This document shows positions 12,127-24,400 of a stretch of 64,000 bases of DNA, piece after piece. Below the pieces are notes generated by a model that ran no database searches, was not told the origin of the DNA, and saw only the letters and a program-made list of their open reading frames with translations. Position numbers and translations under genes: made by a program. Numbering within the stretch: the stretch's first letter is position 1; every line of letters begins with the position of its first letter. The stretch lies in NCBI GenBank assembly GCA_043228905.1, contig JBHGNT010000007.1, positions 7,378,001 to 7,442,000 of the forward strand, read 5' to 3'. Source of the DNA: Azolla caroliniana (lineage: Eukaryota > Polypodiophyta).

Positions 12127-15100
12127 CTAACCGGACTGGTTTGTCGTTACGCCCATCTGATGCCGAAGGGACCGAAAGCGGTCTGCCGAAAGACACTTGG
12201 TCATTCCATCTGCGACATTGTCGGTTGTGGATATTTTCTCTAGACCGATTTTCCCTGAAATGACGCAGTCCCGAACGAAGTGATATCGAACGTCGATATG
12301 TTTGGAGGCGTTGTGGTGAACTGGATTTTTCGACAAGGCAACAGCACCTTGACTGTCGCTATAGACAACTGGGGCCGAGTCATGGTCGACTTGTCGAAAC
12401 GTGTGCGCCAGCCGGCCGAGCCACAAAGCTTCTTTTGCAGCGTCGGACGCAGCTACATATTCTGCTTCGGTCGTTGAGGTCGCTGTGCACTCCTGAAGTT
12501 TCGACTTCCACGAAATTGCTCCATTGCCGAATTTGAAGCAGTATCCAGTTGTTGATTTCCGACTGTCTATACAGCCGGCGAAGTCCGAGTCGGTGTAACC
12601 GACTACGCCTGTAGTTGAGTTCGGAGCGAAAAGAATGCCGTGGTCTTTTGTGCCAGCCAGATATTTGAACACATGCTTGACTGCGTTCCAATGCGATCGG
12701 CCAGGATTGTGCATAAATCTGCTAACGACTCCTACGGCATGAGAAATATCAGGCCGTGTCGCGACCATCAGGTACATAAGGGAGCCGACTGCCGGTGCAT
12801 ACGGTACCGACTTCATATCTTCCCCCTCCGGACCGGATGTCGGGCAGTCTCGCTGAGAGAGCCGAAGATTCATGGGGAGCGGGGTTGAAGCAGATTTGGC
12901 TGATTGCATGTTGAAGCGTTCCAAGACACGTCCGATATAGTCGGTTTGAGACAAAAAAAGATGTCGTTGATCGCGATGCCGACTAATCTTCATGCCAAGT
13001 ATGTGTCGTGCCGGACCGAGGTCCTTCATGGCAAACTTCAACCGCAGTTGCCGAATGAGATCGGCAAGTTCGCCCGCGTGGCGTCCAGAAATTAGCATGT
13101 CGTCCACGTAAATGATGAGGAAGATGGGTGATCCATCTTGAGCTGTGTTGGTAAAAAAACAATGGTCCTCATCGCTTTTTGAGAAGCCGATCGATTGGAT
13201 GAAGTCGTCGAACTTCTTGTACCATTGTCGCGGTGCCTATTTGAGGCCGTATAGACTCTTCCTGAGTCGGCAGACTAGATGTTCTTGGCCAGTTGCCACG
13301 AAGCCTTTTGGCTGCTCCATATAAATTTCCTCTTCAAGATCACCATGGAGGAATGCTGTTTTGACATCTAGCTGAATCAGCTCCAAGTTGTCGGCTGCCA
13401 CTACGCCGAGTAGAAAACGAAGGGTTGTCATTTTCACCACTGGTGAAAAAATCTCGTCGAAGTCGACGCCATATTCTTGTCGGAAGCCCTTCGCAACTAA
13501 TCTGGCCTTGTACTTTGGGGTGGTCGAATCAGACGTCTCTTTTAGTCGATAAACCCACTTGCAAGGAAGAGCACGTCGGTTCCTAGGTAATTCGACCAGA
13601 TCCCAAGTCTTGTTTGCCCGAATGGAGTGCATTTCCGACTCCATCGCCAGATGCCAGGTGGCGGAATCGACAGATGTCGATGCTTCTTCGTAAGACGTCG
13701 GTTCGCCGGCGTCGGTGAAGAAAATTCCAGGAGAATACCTCTCCGGAGGTTGCGACAGTCTCTCGGATCGTCGAGGTATGATTGGACTGGTCGCATCGGG
13801 TATCGAGGTCGGATGGTCCGAAAGCTGCTGTGCCGAGTCAGAGTTGTCTGAATCGGTAGTGTAAGGTTCAACTACCCGTGAAGCTGACCGTGTGTTAAGA
13901 GCGGGGCCTTCTTGAAGGGTCGGCACATCGGAAAATGTTACCCTTCGGACTTCGATCGGTGTTTTGACTGATGGATTCATAGCCGACTCGTTGAACACAA
14001 CGTCCGAACTTCGGACGATTTGTCTGCGTTCGGGGTCCCAGAGTCGGTATCCCATTTCGCCGTCGGATCCATATCCAAGGAAAATGCATTTCCTGGACCG
14101 AGGTGCAAGTTTTCGGCGATCATCTTTCGGAATAAGGGCGTACGCCTCGCATCCGAAGATCCTCAGCTTGTCGTAATTCGGCTTACTGCCGATCCATAGT
14201 TCCTGAGGAATTTGAAGTCCTAGAGGTCTGCTTGGCGACATATTGATTATGTGTACTGCCGTGAGTAGAGCCTCTGCCCAGAAGCCATCTGACAGTCCGG
14301 AGTGTTGGAGCATGGAAACTATCCGTTCTTGGATTGTCCGATTCATGCGTTCAACAATCCCGTTTTGCTCCGGACTGTGTGGTGCCGTAAATTCACGTCG
14401 GATGCCGCGTTGTCGGCAGAATTTGACGAATTCTTCTGATTTGAACTCTCCCCCATTGTCGGTCCGAAAGCATTTCAGTTTTCGGTCGGTTTGATTTTCT
14501 ACCATAGCGAGCCAATCGGAGAAGATCGAGAAGACACGATCTTTGGTGCGAATTGGATAAGCCCACACCTTTCGAGTCGAATCGTCAATAAAACTGACGA
14601 AGTAAGAGGCACCGCCGAGAGACTGATGCGGCATTGGGCCACAGACGTCCGAGTGGACCAAATCGAGAGGTCTCGTTTCTCTTGGTGTTGATGTCGGGTG
14701 TGATGCGGCTGCTTGTTTGCCATACTGGCAATGCTCGCAGAATTGATGGTCGGAGAAGGAGAGTTTAGGGATGTATCCGGCTCTAGATAGATGCGTAATG
14801 CCGGCCTTGCTGAGGTGTCCTAATCTTCTGTGCCATAGTGATGACACAGGAATATCCACCAAAAACAGGTTACCCTCTCTGAGCGTAACATGTAACGGAT
14901 ACAGTGAGTGTATCTTGGGTCCTCTAGCAAGCAGGAGGTTCCCCCTGTGGAGTGTCCACCCTCCCGAAGAAAAACCGGCACGAATGCCGTCTTCATCTAG
15001 TTGTCCGACTGAGATCAATGGCCTTGAGAGCTCGGGTACATGTCGGACATTGTGAAGTACAAGTGTAGAGCCACCTGCAAGGTTGAGCTCTACTGTGCCG

Positions 15101-16152
15101 ATTCCAATGATGTCACAGTGTTGCGAGTTACCGACTCAAACTGAGTCGGAGTGACGGATCGTATATTGCCGAAATTGGGATCGATGAGGAGTCACGTGAA
15201 ATGACGCGCCCGAATCTAAGAGCCATGTGCTCGATTCTTCAGTCGTGAGCAGAACTTCTGATCCGACTGGATTTTCGATTGATAGTATATTCGGGTCGTT
15301 TGGTAGCACATCAGCTGAGAAGCTGACGTAATTGATCTCCTCATGCCGGCCACTCTTCTTGTCTGATCTCTGAGACTTGTCGTTCTTGTTCTTGAGTGCG
15401 CGGCAGTCGGCTTTGATGTGTCCGGGTTTCTTGCAATAGTTGCAGATTCGATTATCCCGTGACTGGCTCCGTCTTCGCTGATTGTTCGGCGGCCGTGAGG
15501 AATCTCTTCCTCGTATGTTCGATCGGTCTGTCGAACCTTGTACTACGTAAGCGTCGTCTGTTGAGTCTTTGGCGAAAGACTTTCTCCGAGCTGCTTCGGT
15601 CAGGATTGCGCTCGTGACTTCGGAGTATTTAACATCCGTGGTTGACGCGTTGCACACGGTTGTGACGAAAGTTTCCCATGATGAGGGAAGGTTGCTCATG
15701 AGTATCATTGCTCTGAGTTCATCCTCGATTGCCGTCCCCTGTGACGAGATTTGGGAGCTTATGCTTTCGTACTCATTGAGATGTGCTTGAACCGAATCGG
15801 ATTCTTTCATCCGCAAGTTGTAGAGGCGCCGGATTAGAAACATCTTCGTTGCAGCGACCTTCTTTTCGTAGGTGTCCGACAGTGTTTTCCACAGTTCGAA
15901 TGCTGTCGTACACGATTGCACCGTAAAGTATACCGATTCCGATAGGTGCATCCGAATCGTGGCGCGGACGATTCTGTCCAGCTTCTGCCACTCAATTGGT
16001 TTGTATCCTTCTGGAGGTTCTTCATTTTCGATGGGATCGATTTGCCCCTTGACTATGAGATAGTCCTGCATTTGCTCCTTCCAGAAGTTGAAGTTCGATC
16101 CATTGAACTTTCGTAGACTCATTTCTGACGAGCCGGATGTTGATGCCATCAA
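12127..16152 (-). pseudogene. Copia B gag-pol polyprotein (two in-frame stops)
   Basis: It reads in a single frame from ATG 16152 (MMASTSGSSEMSLRKFNGSN) to the stop at 12127. Gag has the UBN2-type copia capsid region and a zinc knuckle CNYCKKPGHIKADC (about 15410-15450). Protease has WLLDSGASFHVTP (about 15210). Integrase has the H-H-C-C region ending CEHCQYGK, then SFIDDSTRK and TDNGGEF. RT shows LIIYVDDMLISG (about 13090-13120), and RNase H ends SKHIDVRYHFVRD. A TGA follows HSDSV near 15136 and a TAG follows SLYGLK near 13237, where QAPRQWY would be expected. Both fit single C-to-T changes. With only these two lesions the element must have been active recently. Confidence 0.9.
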
Positions 16153-16836
16153 ATTTGGTTTCGGTTGACGAAGCTCGGTTCGGAGTTGACTACGAACCTT
16201 GTTGGAGTGCAGCCGGTTGGCTCACCCGATATCGTTCTAGTCGGATTTGAACCCGAGTCGGTTCGGCTTCGGATATATGTATTGTTGAACTTGCTCGAAT
16301 TGACTCCGGTAACTTGAGGGACAGAACCGACTGGTCTTCCCGAATGTTGCCGAGTCGGAGTGAGCCCGGTTCGCTTCCGAATATATATGCCAAATACCGA
16401 TTATTGAATCCGATTGTCTGGACCGATTCTGCTTCGGGTGACTGCAGCGACGAGAGAGACGGATCCAACTGATCCTCTCGAATGTCGATCAGCCGGATGA
16501 AGCACGAATTGGGGTTGTTGTCTTGAGACCGATCTGCACCGAGTGGTTACAATGAGCGGCGAGCAGCGTTTGATGACCTCTTCGGATGCCGTTTAACCGA
16601 GTGGAGCTCGATCGTGTCAATGTTGCACAAGGGGATTTCACCTCGAGCGGTTACGATCACAAGAAACAGAGTACAACCGGCTGGCTTACTCCAAGCGAAG
16701 ATGATCTAACGCGATGAGATGCAAGCCTCGTTTTTTTTTCTTCTTCTTCTCTCTTCTTCGAATGACGCAGGAAACCGAATCCTGTGCAGGCTGAGACGAC
16801 GTCCGACAGCGGATTGAAGGACCGAATACTGTGCAG

Positions 16837-16848
16837 GCTCTGATACCA
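16837..16848 (-). other. Primer-binding site of copia B (tRNA-iMet)
   Basis: The plus strand reads GCTCTGATACCA; the minus strand gives TGGTATCAGAGC, two bases inside the 5' LTR end. Confidence 0.9.
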
Positions 16849-16850
16849 GA

Positions 16851-16938
16851 TGTTGGAGACAAGGTCGTCTATGCGGAAGATCAAGAAGCATTCGATTCTG
16901 TTCTGTACCTGCGTATGACAGTTTCTAGGTCGTTGCAC

Positions 16939-16985
<47 letters not shown>

Positions 16986-17173
16986 CACAAAACGACTCTT
17001 TCTATTCCATAAAGCAATAATACAACCCCCAACCTTACAAAAAGGTTACAAGGTCACTATATATAGTGACAGACTTAGGGCATCTACCATTTATGCTAAT
17101 TACACAAATGGCCCAAACTTGATCTATACAAAGGGATAGTGTGAATATGTCCATTATACACTTGTATTCGACA
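16851..17173 (-). repeat. 5' LTR of copia B
   Basis: 323 bp. It matches the 3' LTR except for a longer (GA)n run at about 16944-16984. The TATA-like CACTATATATAGTGAC is at about 17057-17072. Confidence 0.95.
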
Positions 17174-17495
17174 CTTTGGTGGTTAAGGAGGGACTTTGGC
17201 TACAGTCAATTTTTTCGGAACTCGACATCATCCACATAACCGAATTTTGACTTTGGTGTGATAGCCAATCATGCATCAAGATTTCACGGAATCGTAAAAT
17301 CATTGATCAAAATAAGCATATTCGGGCTCGATATCATTTCTTGTGTGAATTATTTGAAGATGTCGTCTTGCAGATTGGTTATACTCCCACTCTTACCATG
17401 TCGGCTGATTTTTTGACAAAACCAGTCCTTCTCTCAAACACTGGTCATGTTGTCAAAACATTGGCCTCAAGTGTGGTGTTGGTGTTAAGGGGGAG
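17174..17495 (+). pseudogene. Copia A RNase H end and polypurine tract
   Basis: Continuation of element A after the nested element B. The frame resumes WWLRRDFGYSQFFRNS and contains broken RNase H C-terminal sequence. It ends at TTAAGGGGGAG (17485-17495), the polypurine tract that borders the 3' LTR. Confidence 0.85.
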
Positions 17496-17873
17496 TGTTA
17501 GAAGTTATAATTAACTAATTAGATGTCAGTAAGCAACTACTTAGTTAATTACTAAATATAACCCCACACCCCAAGTTATTATTAGTAAAAGGAAACAATT
17601 TCACATTAGTTGTATTTCAGTTTTCTTATTAGGTTAATTTCAGTTTTTGTATTTCAAAAGCTTACCTCTTTTTTCTTTTCCTCCACTTCCTTTGCTATAT
17701 AAAGAGGAAGCCGGGGAACCTGTTTGGTGTGCTCTGCATCCTTGCATCCTTTAGCCATCTCTCTCAGTTGTATTACCAGCTTGTTTTTGTTAATCGAATT
17801 TCTGATTTGCATTCCAAGTTGTTCCATCATTTGTGTTTGCCATAACCTTGTACCCTTTGTCAAAATCCTAACA
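17496..17873 (+). repeat. 3' LTR of copia A
   Basis: 378 bp, TGTTAGAAG at the start and TCCTAACA at the end, followed by the second copy of the GGTCT target duplication. Confidence 0.95.
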
Positions 17874-18860
17874 GGTCTCCCTCCGACTTCATCCATTCTT
17901 TCTCATCGAATTGTAATTGATCGTCATCAAACTCCTGCAATTTTCCCATTTTGTCAGAATGGGTCTGGGCTAATGCATAGAAGTTGTTAGCTAGATCTTC
18001 CCTAATCATAGTGATATGTTCCTTATCCATTTTGTAGAAACCTGTGCCGGTTTCTGCCGGTTTTCGTAATTGGCCCTGTATGTCTCCAATTTTGCCGCAT
18101 GCACCAACCATGCCTTCCATATTGCTTCCGATCTTTCCTCAATCTTTTTATCCAGTTGTTTTTTGTGGTTTTAAATAATGACTTTTATCCTCGTTACCCT
18201 CATTTCGGCTTTTGCCGAGACTTCTTGCTTTTCTTGCTTGAGCCACTTGATTGTTATTGATGCCGATTGCATTTCCTAATTCTGGATTTGTGAATTATAA
18301 CTCTTCACAATCTCCTCATCGACGGCCTTCCATAATTTCCCTTTTTGGTGCCGGAGTTCTTCCTTGAGTTGTCAGCTCTCTTCAATTAGCCACTCATTGT
18401 CTTCCTTAAGCGGTGGGTTTTCCATATTTATATGAATATTCTCGTCGTTTAACCATTTATTCTTTCTCCATTATTTGATTATAGATCTCCTTGAGCAAGG
18501 TATATCCGTCTCTTAGTCACTCATGTTCTTCCATCTATAGCCGCTTAAGCTCCTCCTGAGCCCATGTTGTGTCATCTTCTTTGCCTTTTTTGTTATGACC
18601 ATTTGTGTTGCCAGCTCTTCTCATAGCCCTTCAATTTGGTTACTTGTCGGCTCCTTATTGCTGGTTGGCACTAGTTTTGTTTCCTTGTCTATTTCTAGAG
18701 TTGTCACGATCGTCCCTTTGTTTGCTTCCGCGCCTTCCCGAGTCCCCCCAATTGGCTCTATTTCAACATGTGCCTCCTCTTGAACATTTCTAGCGGATTC
18801 TCCTTTCTCTACAACAACCTCCTCTTCACCCCTTCCGGCTAGTCTTTGTTAGGCATCCTT
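17874..18860 (-). pseudogene. Unidentified coiled-coil ORF relic, N-terminal part
   Basis: Minus-strand frames rich in Glu, Lys and Gln. The clearest stretch is 18120-17874, including GKIGDIQGQLRKPAETGTGF and DDDQLQFDEKEWMKSEGD. Further upstream the frame is broken but keeps the same composition (EVVVEKGESARNVQEEAHVE near 18800; TTWAQEELKRL near 18555). It joins the 6323-6562 fragment across copia A. I do not recognise the product. The charged, heptad-like composition suggests an extended coiled coil, and a retroelement accessory or gag-like ORF is possible. Confidence 0.45.
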
Positions 18861-18989
18861 TAATCTGTCTTCCAATACCCATATTCAGTTATTGGATTTG
18901 TTGAGGTGTGTGTTCGAGATGTCAATGACAAATCTGGCTATCCGCTATCATAGTGCTGCTACGTAGCACGTTCACGTGACCGAGGGAAG

Positions 18990-20150
18990 AAAAACCAAGA
19001 AGGAAGACACTACATCAACATGAACACACAAGTGGGTAGCTCGCTCCCTAGTGAAAAGCTAGACTGGAGCAATTATTCATCTTGGGAGTACAAGATGAAC
19101 CAATACCTAGTCAGCCAAGGGTATTGGAGCTACATCACCGGTGCACTCGAAAACAAACCCAACATCACAAACGCCAACTACCCAACATGGGAGCAATGAG
19201 TGTGTCGGGCAATGTATTGCTTGGCAACATGTGTCCACGACCACATGCTCATTTGAGGCGTCAAGATGCCCTAAGAAGCGTGGGCAAACTTAAAGAAACT
19301 TTTTGTCGCCAACACGACCGCCTGCAAGCTTCAACTCCGACAAGAGTTGAACAAGATACAACAAAAAGATATGCTCGTGTCGGACTACAATGCCAAGATC
19401 AAGAGGATTTGCGACTCGCTTGGCTCCATTAACGTAAACGTCGACGAAGATGAGATGGTTCAAGTATGCTTGGGCGGCCTGGCACATCGGGTCAACCTAA
19501 TAAGGACGACTATCTTTGTGAGAGAAAACCCTCCTTCGTTCTTTGACCTCCAATCAATGTTATTGGTCGAAGAGAACCACGTCTGAACCAAGACCAAGAC
19601 GTCGGAAGGACAAATGTTCTTCTCGAATTTAGATGGTGGCCGAGGACGAGGTTGCAACGGTAAAAGAGGTCGATTTGACCCATCTCACGAAGGGAACTTA
19701 AATCGTTGATAGCAAGACGAGGGAAACCATCGAGGAACCTTTGGAAGAAGGGGGAGCTTCCATGACGAACAAGGTCGGAAAACGTGGCCCATTACATACA
19801 ATTATTGTGGGAAGATAGTCCATCCCGAAAAAAAAAATGAGTCGCCTTCGACAAGCTGACAATTCACAAATTACGCCACCAACTCCGAATACGACGACTA
19901 TGGTGGGTTGTTCGTAATGGGACATAGAGCAAACTCTATTACGACCTCTGACTCCACAAGAACCTCCAACTCAGAAGACATGTGGCTCGTCAACTTCGGC
20001 GCCTCACATCATATGACGTCACACGAAGAGTGGTTTCGTTACCTAAAAATGCCAAATCGACCCGGCTACATAGAGACGGGAGACAACACCACACATCCCA
20101 TTCGGCACATCGGCAACATTCCATTCGGCAACGACGATCAAAACATCACT
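18990..20150 (+). pseudogene. Copia C gag-protease relic
   Basis: Begins near ATG 19020 (MNTQVGSSLPSEKLDWSNYS), a copia gag N-terminus close in type to that of element D. Scattered frames follow: a gag segment at 19347-19586 (SDYNAKIKRICDSLGSIN), a decayed zinc-knuckle region near 19795, and a protease block at about 19980 (MWLVNFGASHHMTSHEEW) where the catalytic Asp of D-S/T-G-A has become Asn. The element stops near 20150, with no integrase or RT. It is inactive. Confidence 0.8.
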
Positions 20151-21480
20151 AATCCATTCCATCACATCACTAAAGGAACCCATTCCATCACATCATTAAT
20201 CTTCTATCAAATAATATTGGTAATTTTGTCATCAAAGCAACAAAATATTGACACTCGAAATACCATATTATAAAAGCCTCTTTGACTCACATATACATGC
20301 TCAACACAATTAGGCATTATAATCGAATTTAATCATTGCTAAACCCAAGATATTTAGGCAAGTTTAATAGTAAAATACAAAATAACACCACAATCATAAA
20401 GCATATACCCTCATGAACTTAACTCTCTATCACCACCTCCACAATACCCTCTTCTACACACTCGTTATGATCTTTCTTGTTTTGATTGAGAAAATCAAAA
20501 AACAAAGAATTAACAAAATCAAAACTATCAGCATCAAAATCATCACTAGACTAAATCTTCCGTAGTTAAAACAACTTTGATTAAAACACTTTTAAAACAA
20601 CTAATACTTAAAATTGTTGTATACCAAATTACTATATTCACAAAGTCCATGAGCATATTAATTGAACTAGTTAGAAAGGAAGCCAATAATTGACTATTAC
20701 ATGACCTTGAAGCTTAAGCATTGAATTGCTTAAAGGATGCAAATGCTCAACTATTGGATGTGCTCTCTTTTAACATGACTTAGGCCTTTCGCAAAATCTA
20801 TCAAACAATGGAACTATAAGGATGGAATAACCACGTAAATAAATTTTGAATGCCAAATTGTCTCGAAATGCAATAGCAAAGATTTTGAGCATTCAAAAAT
20901 ATGCAATAAAGTAATCACATCTATAAGCTTTTGTGTTTATCGACAAACAACAAAACACAATAGGTACCCAAATACAATATTGGCGAATTCACTCTTGAGT
21001 CTTATGATTTCACTCCCAATTTATCACAATTGATATTTGCAAGACAAAACCAAATAATTTGAACTATTGTATACAATTTAAAAGAGAAGTCTGGACAAGC
21101 TCGGAGATTAAATTTGGTTGTATTCATCATGAATTGCATATATAGCAAGGGAATAAGAAAAGAAGTGAAGTTTATAGATCAACCAAGCATTCTCTAATTG
21201 GATGAAAAATAAACCTACCCTTATTACCTCTTGAAATATCTGACTTACTATCCGACCATACGCACAATGGCACCTCACAAAAAATTTAACTAAAGAAAAA
21301 AGAGAACATATACAGGGTTGTGGGTTGGCCTAGTGATTTGGGCCACTGCTCTACAGCTGGAGTCAATTTCACCCAAACACAGAAGAATTTACAATACCCT
21401 CAAATTGGCAATTCACCAAAGGTAAACCCAGAAGAAAGAAAGAAAACAAAAAGATAAGGAAAAAAGCTACCCACATTAAG
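20151..21480. other. No gene recognised
   Basis: AT-rich spacer between the copia C relic and the 3' end of the ubinuclein gene. A short GTGGGTTGGCCTAGTGATTT segment (about 21317-21336) resembles a SINE box A but is too partial to call. The part nearest 21480 probably includes the 3' UTR of the ubinuclein gene. Confidence 0.4.
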
Positions 21481-21490
21481 GTGTATTGAT

Positions 21491-24400
21491 TCATAAAGCT
21501 CGTGGTGCTGTGTGTGGAGGGATATCAGTGCTCCATATGGCAACCGGAGCTGTAATAGGGCCCATTGGTTCATCACGCATGGGGAAATCTTTGTCCTTGC
21601 TTGTTGGTACAGCGAATTTCATTATATCGGGTACACTGGGGATTATCTTATCCACCATGGGAACACCTTTGTCAGCTCCACCACTGATCCCTTTTTCCGC
21701 CTCGAAGCCCATGCCTTTCCCAGTCCTGGGTGCCACGCCTTCTTCAGCCCTAGCACTGATACCCTTTTCAGTGATATCAACATAGCTCTTTTCAATTTTC
21801 TGTGCAGTTGGGACCCTAGTGGTGATACCTTTTTCAGTCGGATCAACAGCACTTTTTTCATTCTTATGTGCCGTTGAAACCTTGACACTGACACCTTTGC
21901 CACTCAAATCAAAGATGCTTTTTTCGCTTTTATGTGCCATTGGAACCCTAATTTTAATATCAGTATCAGCCTCCCCTTTCCCTTTCTTCACCTGCAACTT
22001 TTCATTCATAGTTTTATTCTTCTTTTCGAGGCTGTTGGGATGGTTTGAGTAGTATTGCTCCTTCATAAATAATCGGTGTTCATGCTCCGAGTTCAGAGTA
22101 GGCTCACATTCAAGAGAAGCTTTGCTTGTTTGCTCCAAGGGAGATTTTTCATGGACAGGTGTACCTGAGGGCAGAACAGCCCGTCCATTTGTATCCACCG
22201 TCTCCATTTTTGGCTTCAACGGAGGGCGCCGTCGTTTCTTCACTTCAGAGATCTATCAACACCATAAGGAAAGCAATGACTTAAATACATAAATTACTAC
22301 CGAGGGAACGTTGCAAGTACCAAATAAGCGAAAAATAGAAACGGAAGCAAAATCTCATAACTACAATGACGAGGTCAAAACCTACATTGCTAGCTTTATT
22401 CAGCCTCTTCTTCCTTTCTTGAGCCCTATGTACAGCTAGTTTAATGCCCAGATTATCCATCCATCCATCTGGCCACAGCTCTGCAAGCTGCCAGAAATGA
22501 AGGCAATTATATAATCGACTATAAACTTCACTCCACATTTTCTTGGTAAAATGGCATACCTCCGCATACAGCTTCCTCAAGTGTGGACCTTTGTTCTCAT
22601 CCATACCCTGTGATTATTAAAGAAGAGAATTAGTGGAAAACAAGAAAACCTAACTTAACAAGTAACTGAATTACATATTAATCTCACCTCGATGTATTGC
22701 TCATATAAGTCACATATTTTATCTTCCGTCGCATGATCCCACTGGTATCGCCCTTCACCAGGCACTTTCTCAGGAGTAGTACCCAATACTTTATCTGCTC
22801 CCTGACGATGTTCCTAAGTAAAAACCACGTTGGATTTTCAATACTGATGTATATAAGGAATTATACACCACATGCACGTAATCCATAATAAAAGAAAATC
22901 AAATGCTCATGTCCATTAGATTAAACCTATTAATACATTAAATAGCCAAGCATGATTACATTATGATAACGATGATATTAATACTCACGGGACTTACATA
23001 AGAGTATGAGAAGTAAAATATATCGTTAATACATGCATAGTACAAAGGATTTTCATAAATGACTACACCAATAAATCATAACCAAAAAAATCAAATGGCA
23101 TGCTCATGTCGATTAGTTTAAACCTATTAATACATTAAATAGCCAAGTAAGATTACATTATGACAATGATGACATATTAATATCCACAGGACCTACAAAG
23201 AATTATACACTACATGCCCATAATCCATAACAAAGAAAATCAAATGATATGCTCATGTTGATTAGTTTAAACCTATTAATATATTAAATAGCCAAGTAAG
23301 ATTACATTATAACAATGATATTAATACCCACGGACCTTCATAAGAGTATTAATTAGTAAAATCTATTAGTAATACATGCATGGTATGACGGTAGAATGAA
23401 TTTAGAGTTCTTAAATAAGTAATATAATTGTACATAAATGAAAGTAATGGCCAGAATTGTTACATTCTAAAGTAGCTCCGAGCTAAACCGCAAGTATAGA
23501 TTGAATCTACCAGAATTGTTACATTCTAAAGTAGCTCCAAGCTAAACCACAAGTATAGATTGAATCTACCTAAATTAATTGAACTAACTATACTACTAAA
23601 CCTAATTCTAAGCATACAGTAGAGAAATTTGGGAGACATATGGGTCTGCTATAGACTACAGAATTAGAGAAATTTATGATAATAATAAATCAGAAAAATA
23701 AATACAGAAACATATAGATATATATGCAACCTGAGATTGAAGGTTATGTACTCTTGATTTAATCATTTCTGTAACCTCCTTTCTGATACCCACTAAGCGT
23801 CCTTCCTTCTCTTGCATTGCACATAGACCCATTTCTATCATGGCTTTTAAATTCCTCTGCATAGATGAGGACAAAGTTACTATATTTGTTTAAAATATGC
23901 TGTATTTATAGGCATGTGGGACATAGGACTCGGATATTAAGGAAGAAAACAAAAGTAAGATGCCGGAAAAAAAAGACTGCAGCATGAAAATAAAAAATAA
24001 AAAAGAAGATGAACACATTTGTAAGGTATGAAGTAAAATATGAACAGTCAGGAAACTAATATGGTTATTAAAACAGAAAATACTTATTGTAGACCAAAAT
24101 TTTAGTGTGATATGGATATAAACCAATAAACTAAGTAAACTAGGCATGAAAACAACAGTTATGAATGATACATTAGATGTGACAAGACATACTATTTCAG
24201 TGTATAACATTATGCTAAAACATGAGTGGAAAATCAGTTCCTATTTGGCATCTATATCTCACATACTAGGTTTCAATAGACCAAGTTCCTTCCCTCATGA
24301 CTATAAATATACTTGTATGAAAATCTCCAATCATCATTGGTGAAATGTAGGTTTTCTTGTTCTGATTTTAGGGCAGCCCCAAGTGATACTGAATAGTTCC

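Larger units (their letters stand above)
11619..17173 (-). mobile_element. Ty1/copia LTR retrotransposon B (young, nearly intact, nested in A)
   Basis: A 5,555-bp element in minus orientation: 5' LTR 16851-17173, 3' LTR 11619-11933, 5-bp duplication CTTTG at 11614-11618 and 17174-17178. Its primer site (minus-strand TGGTATCAGAGC, 16837-16848) and polypurine tract (minus-strand GGGGGAG, 11934-11940) are in place. By eye the two LTRs differ only in the length of an internal (GA)n run. The reading frame carries only two premature stops. It is therefore a recent insertion. Confidence 0.95.
6563..17873 (+). mobile_element. Ty1/copia LTR retrotransposon A (decayed; host of nested insertions)
   Basis: Complete boundaries are visible: 5' LTR 6563-6938, 3' LTR 17496-17873, and a 5-bp duplication GGTCT at 6558-6562 and 17874-17878. 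A primer-binding site complementary to tRNA-iMet (TGGTATCAGAGC) follows the 5' LTR, and a polypurine tract AAGGGGGAG precedes the 3' LTR. The coding order gag, protease, integrase, RT, RNase H is that of copia. The element carries a solo LTR (6975-7595) in its leader and element B (11619-17173) in its RNase H region. Stops and frameshifts make it inactive. Confidence 0.95.

Noticed and set aside
16190-16468. Minus-strand 92-codon open frame between the 5' LTR and gag of copia B
   Set aside because: It lies in the leader, has no recognisable domain, and is most likely a chance frame in a GC-richer region.
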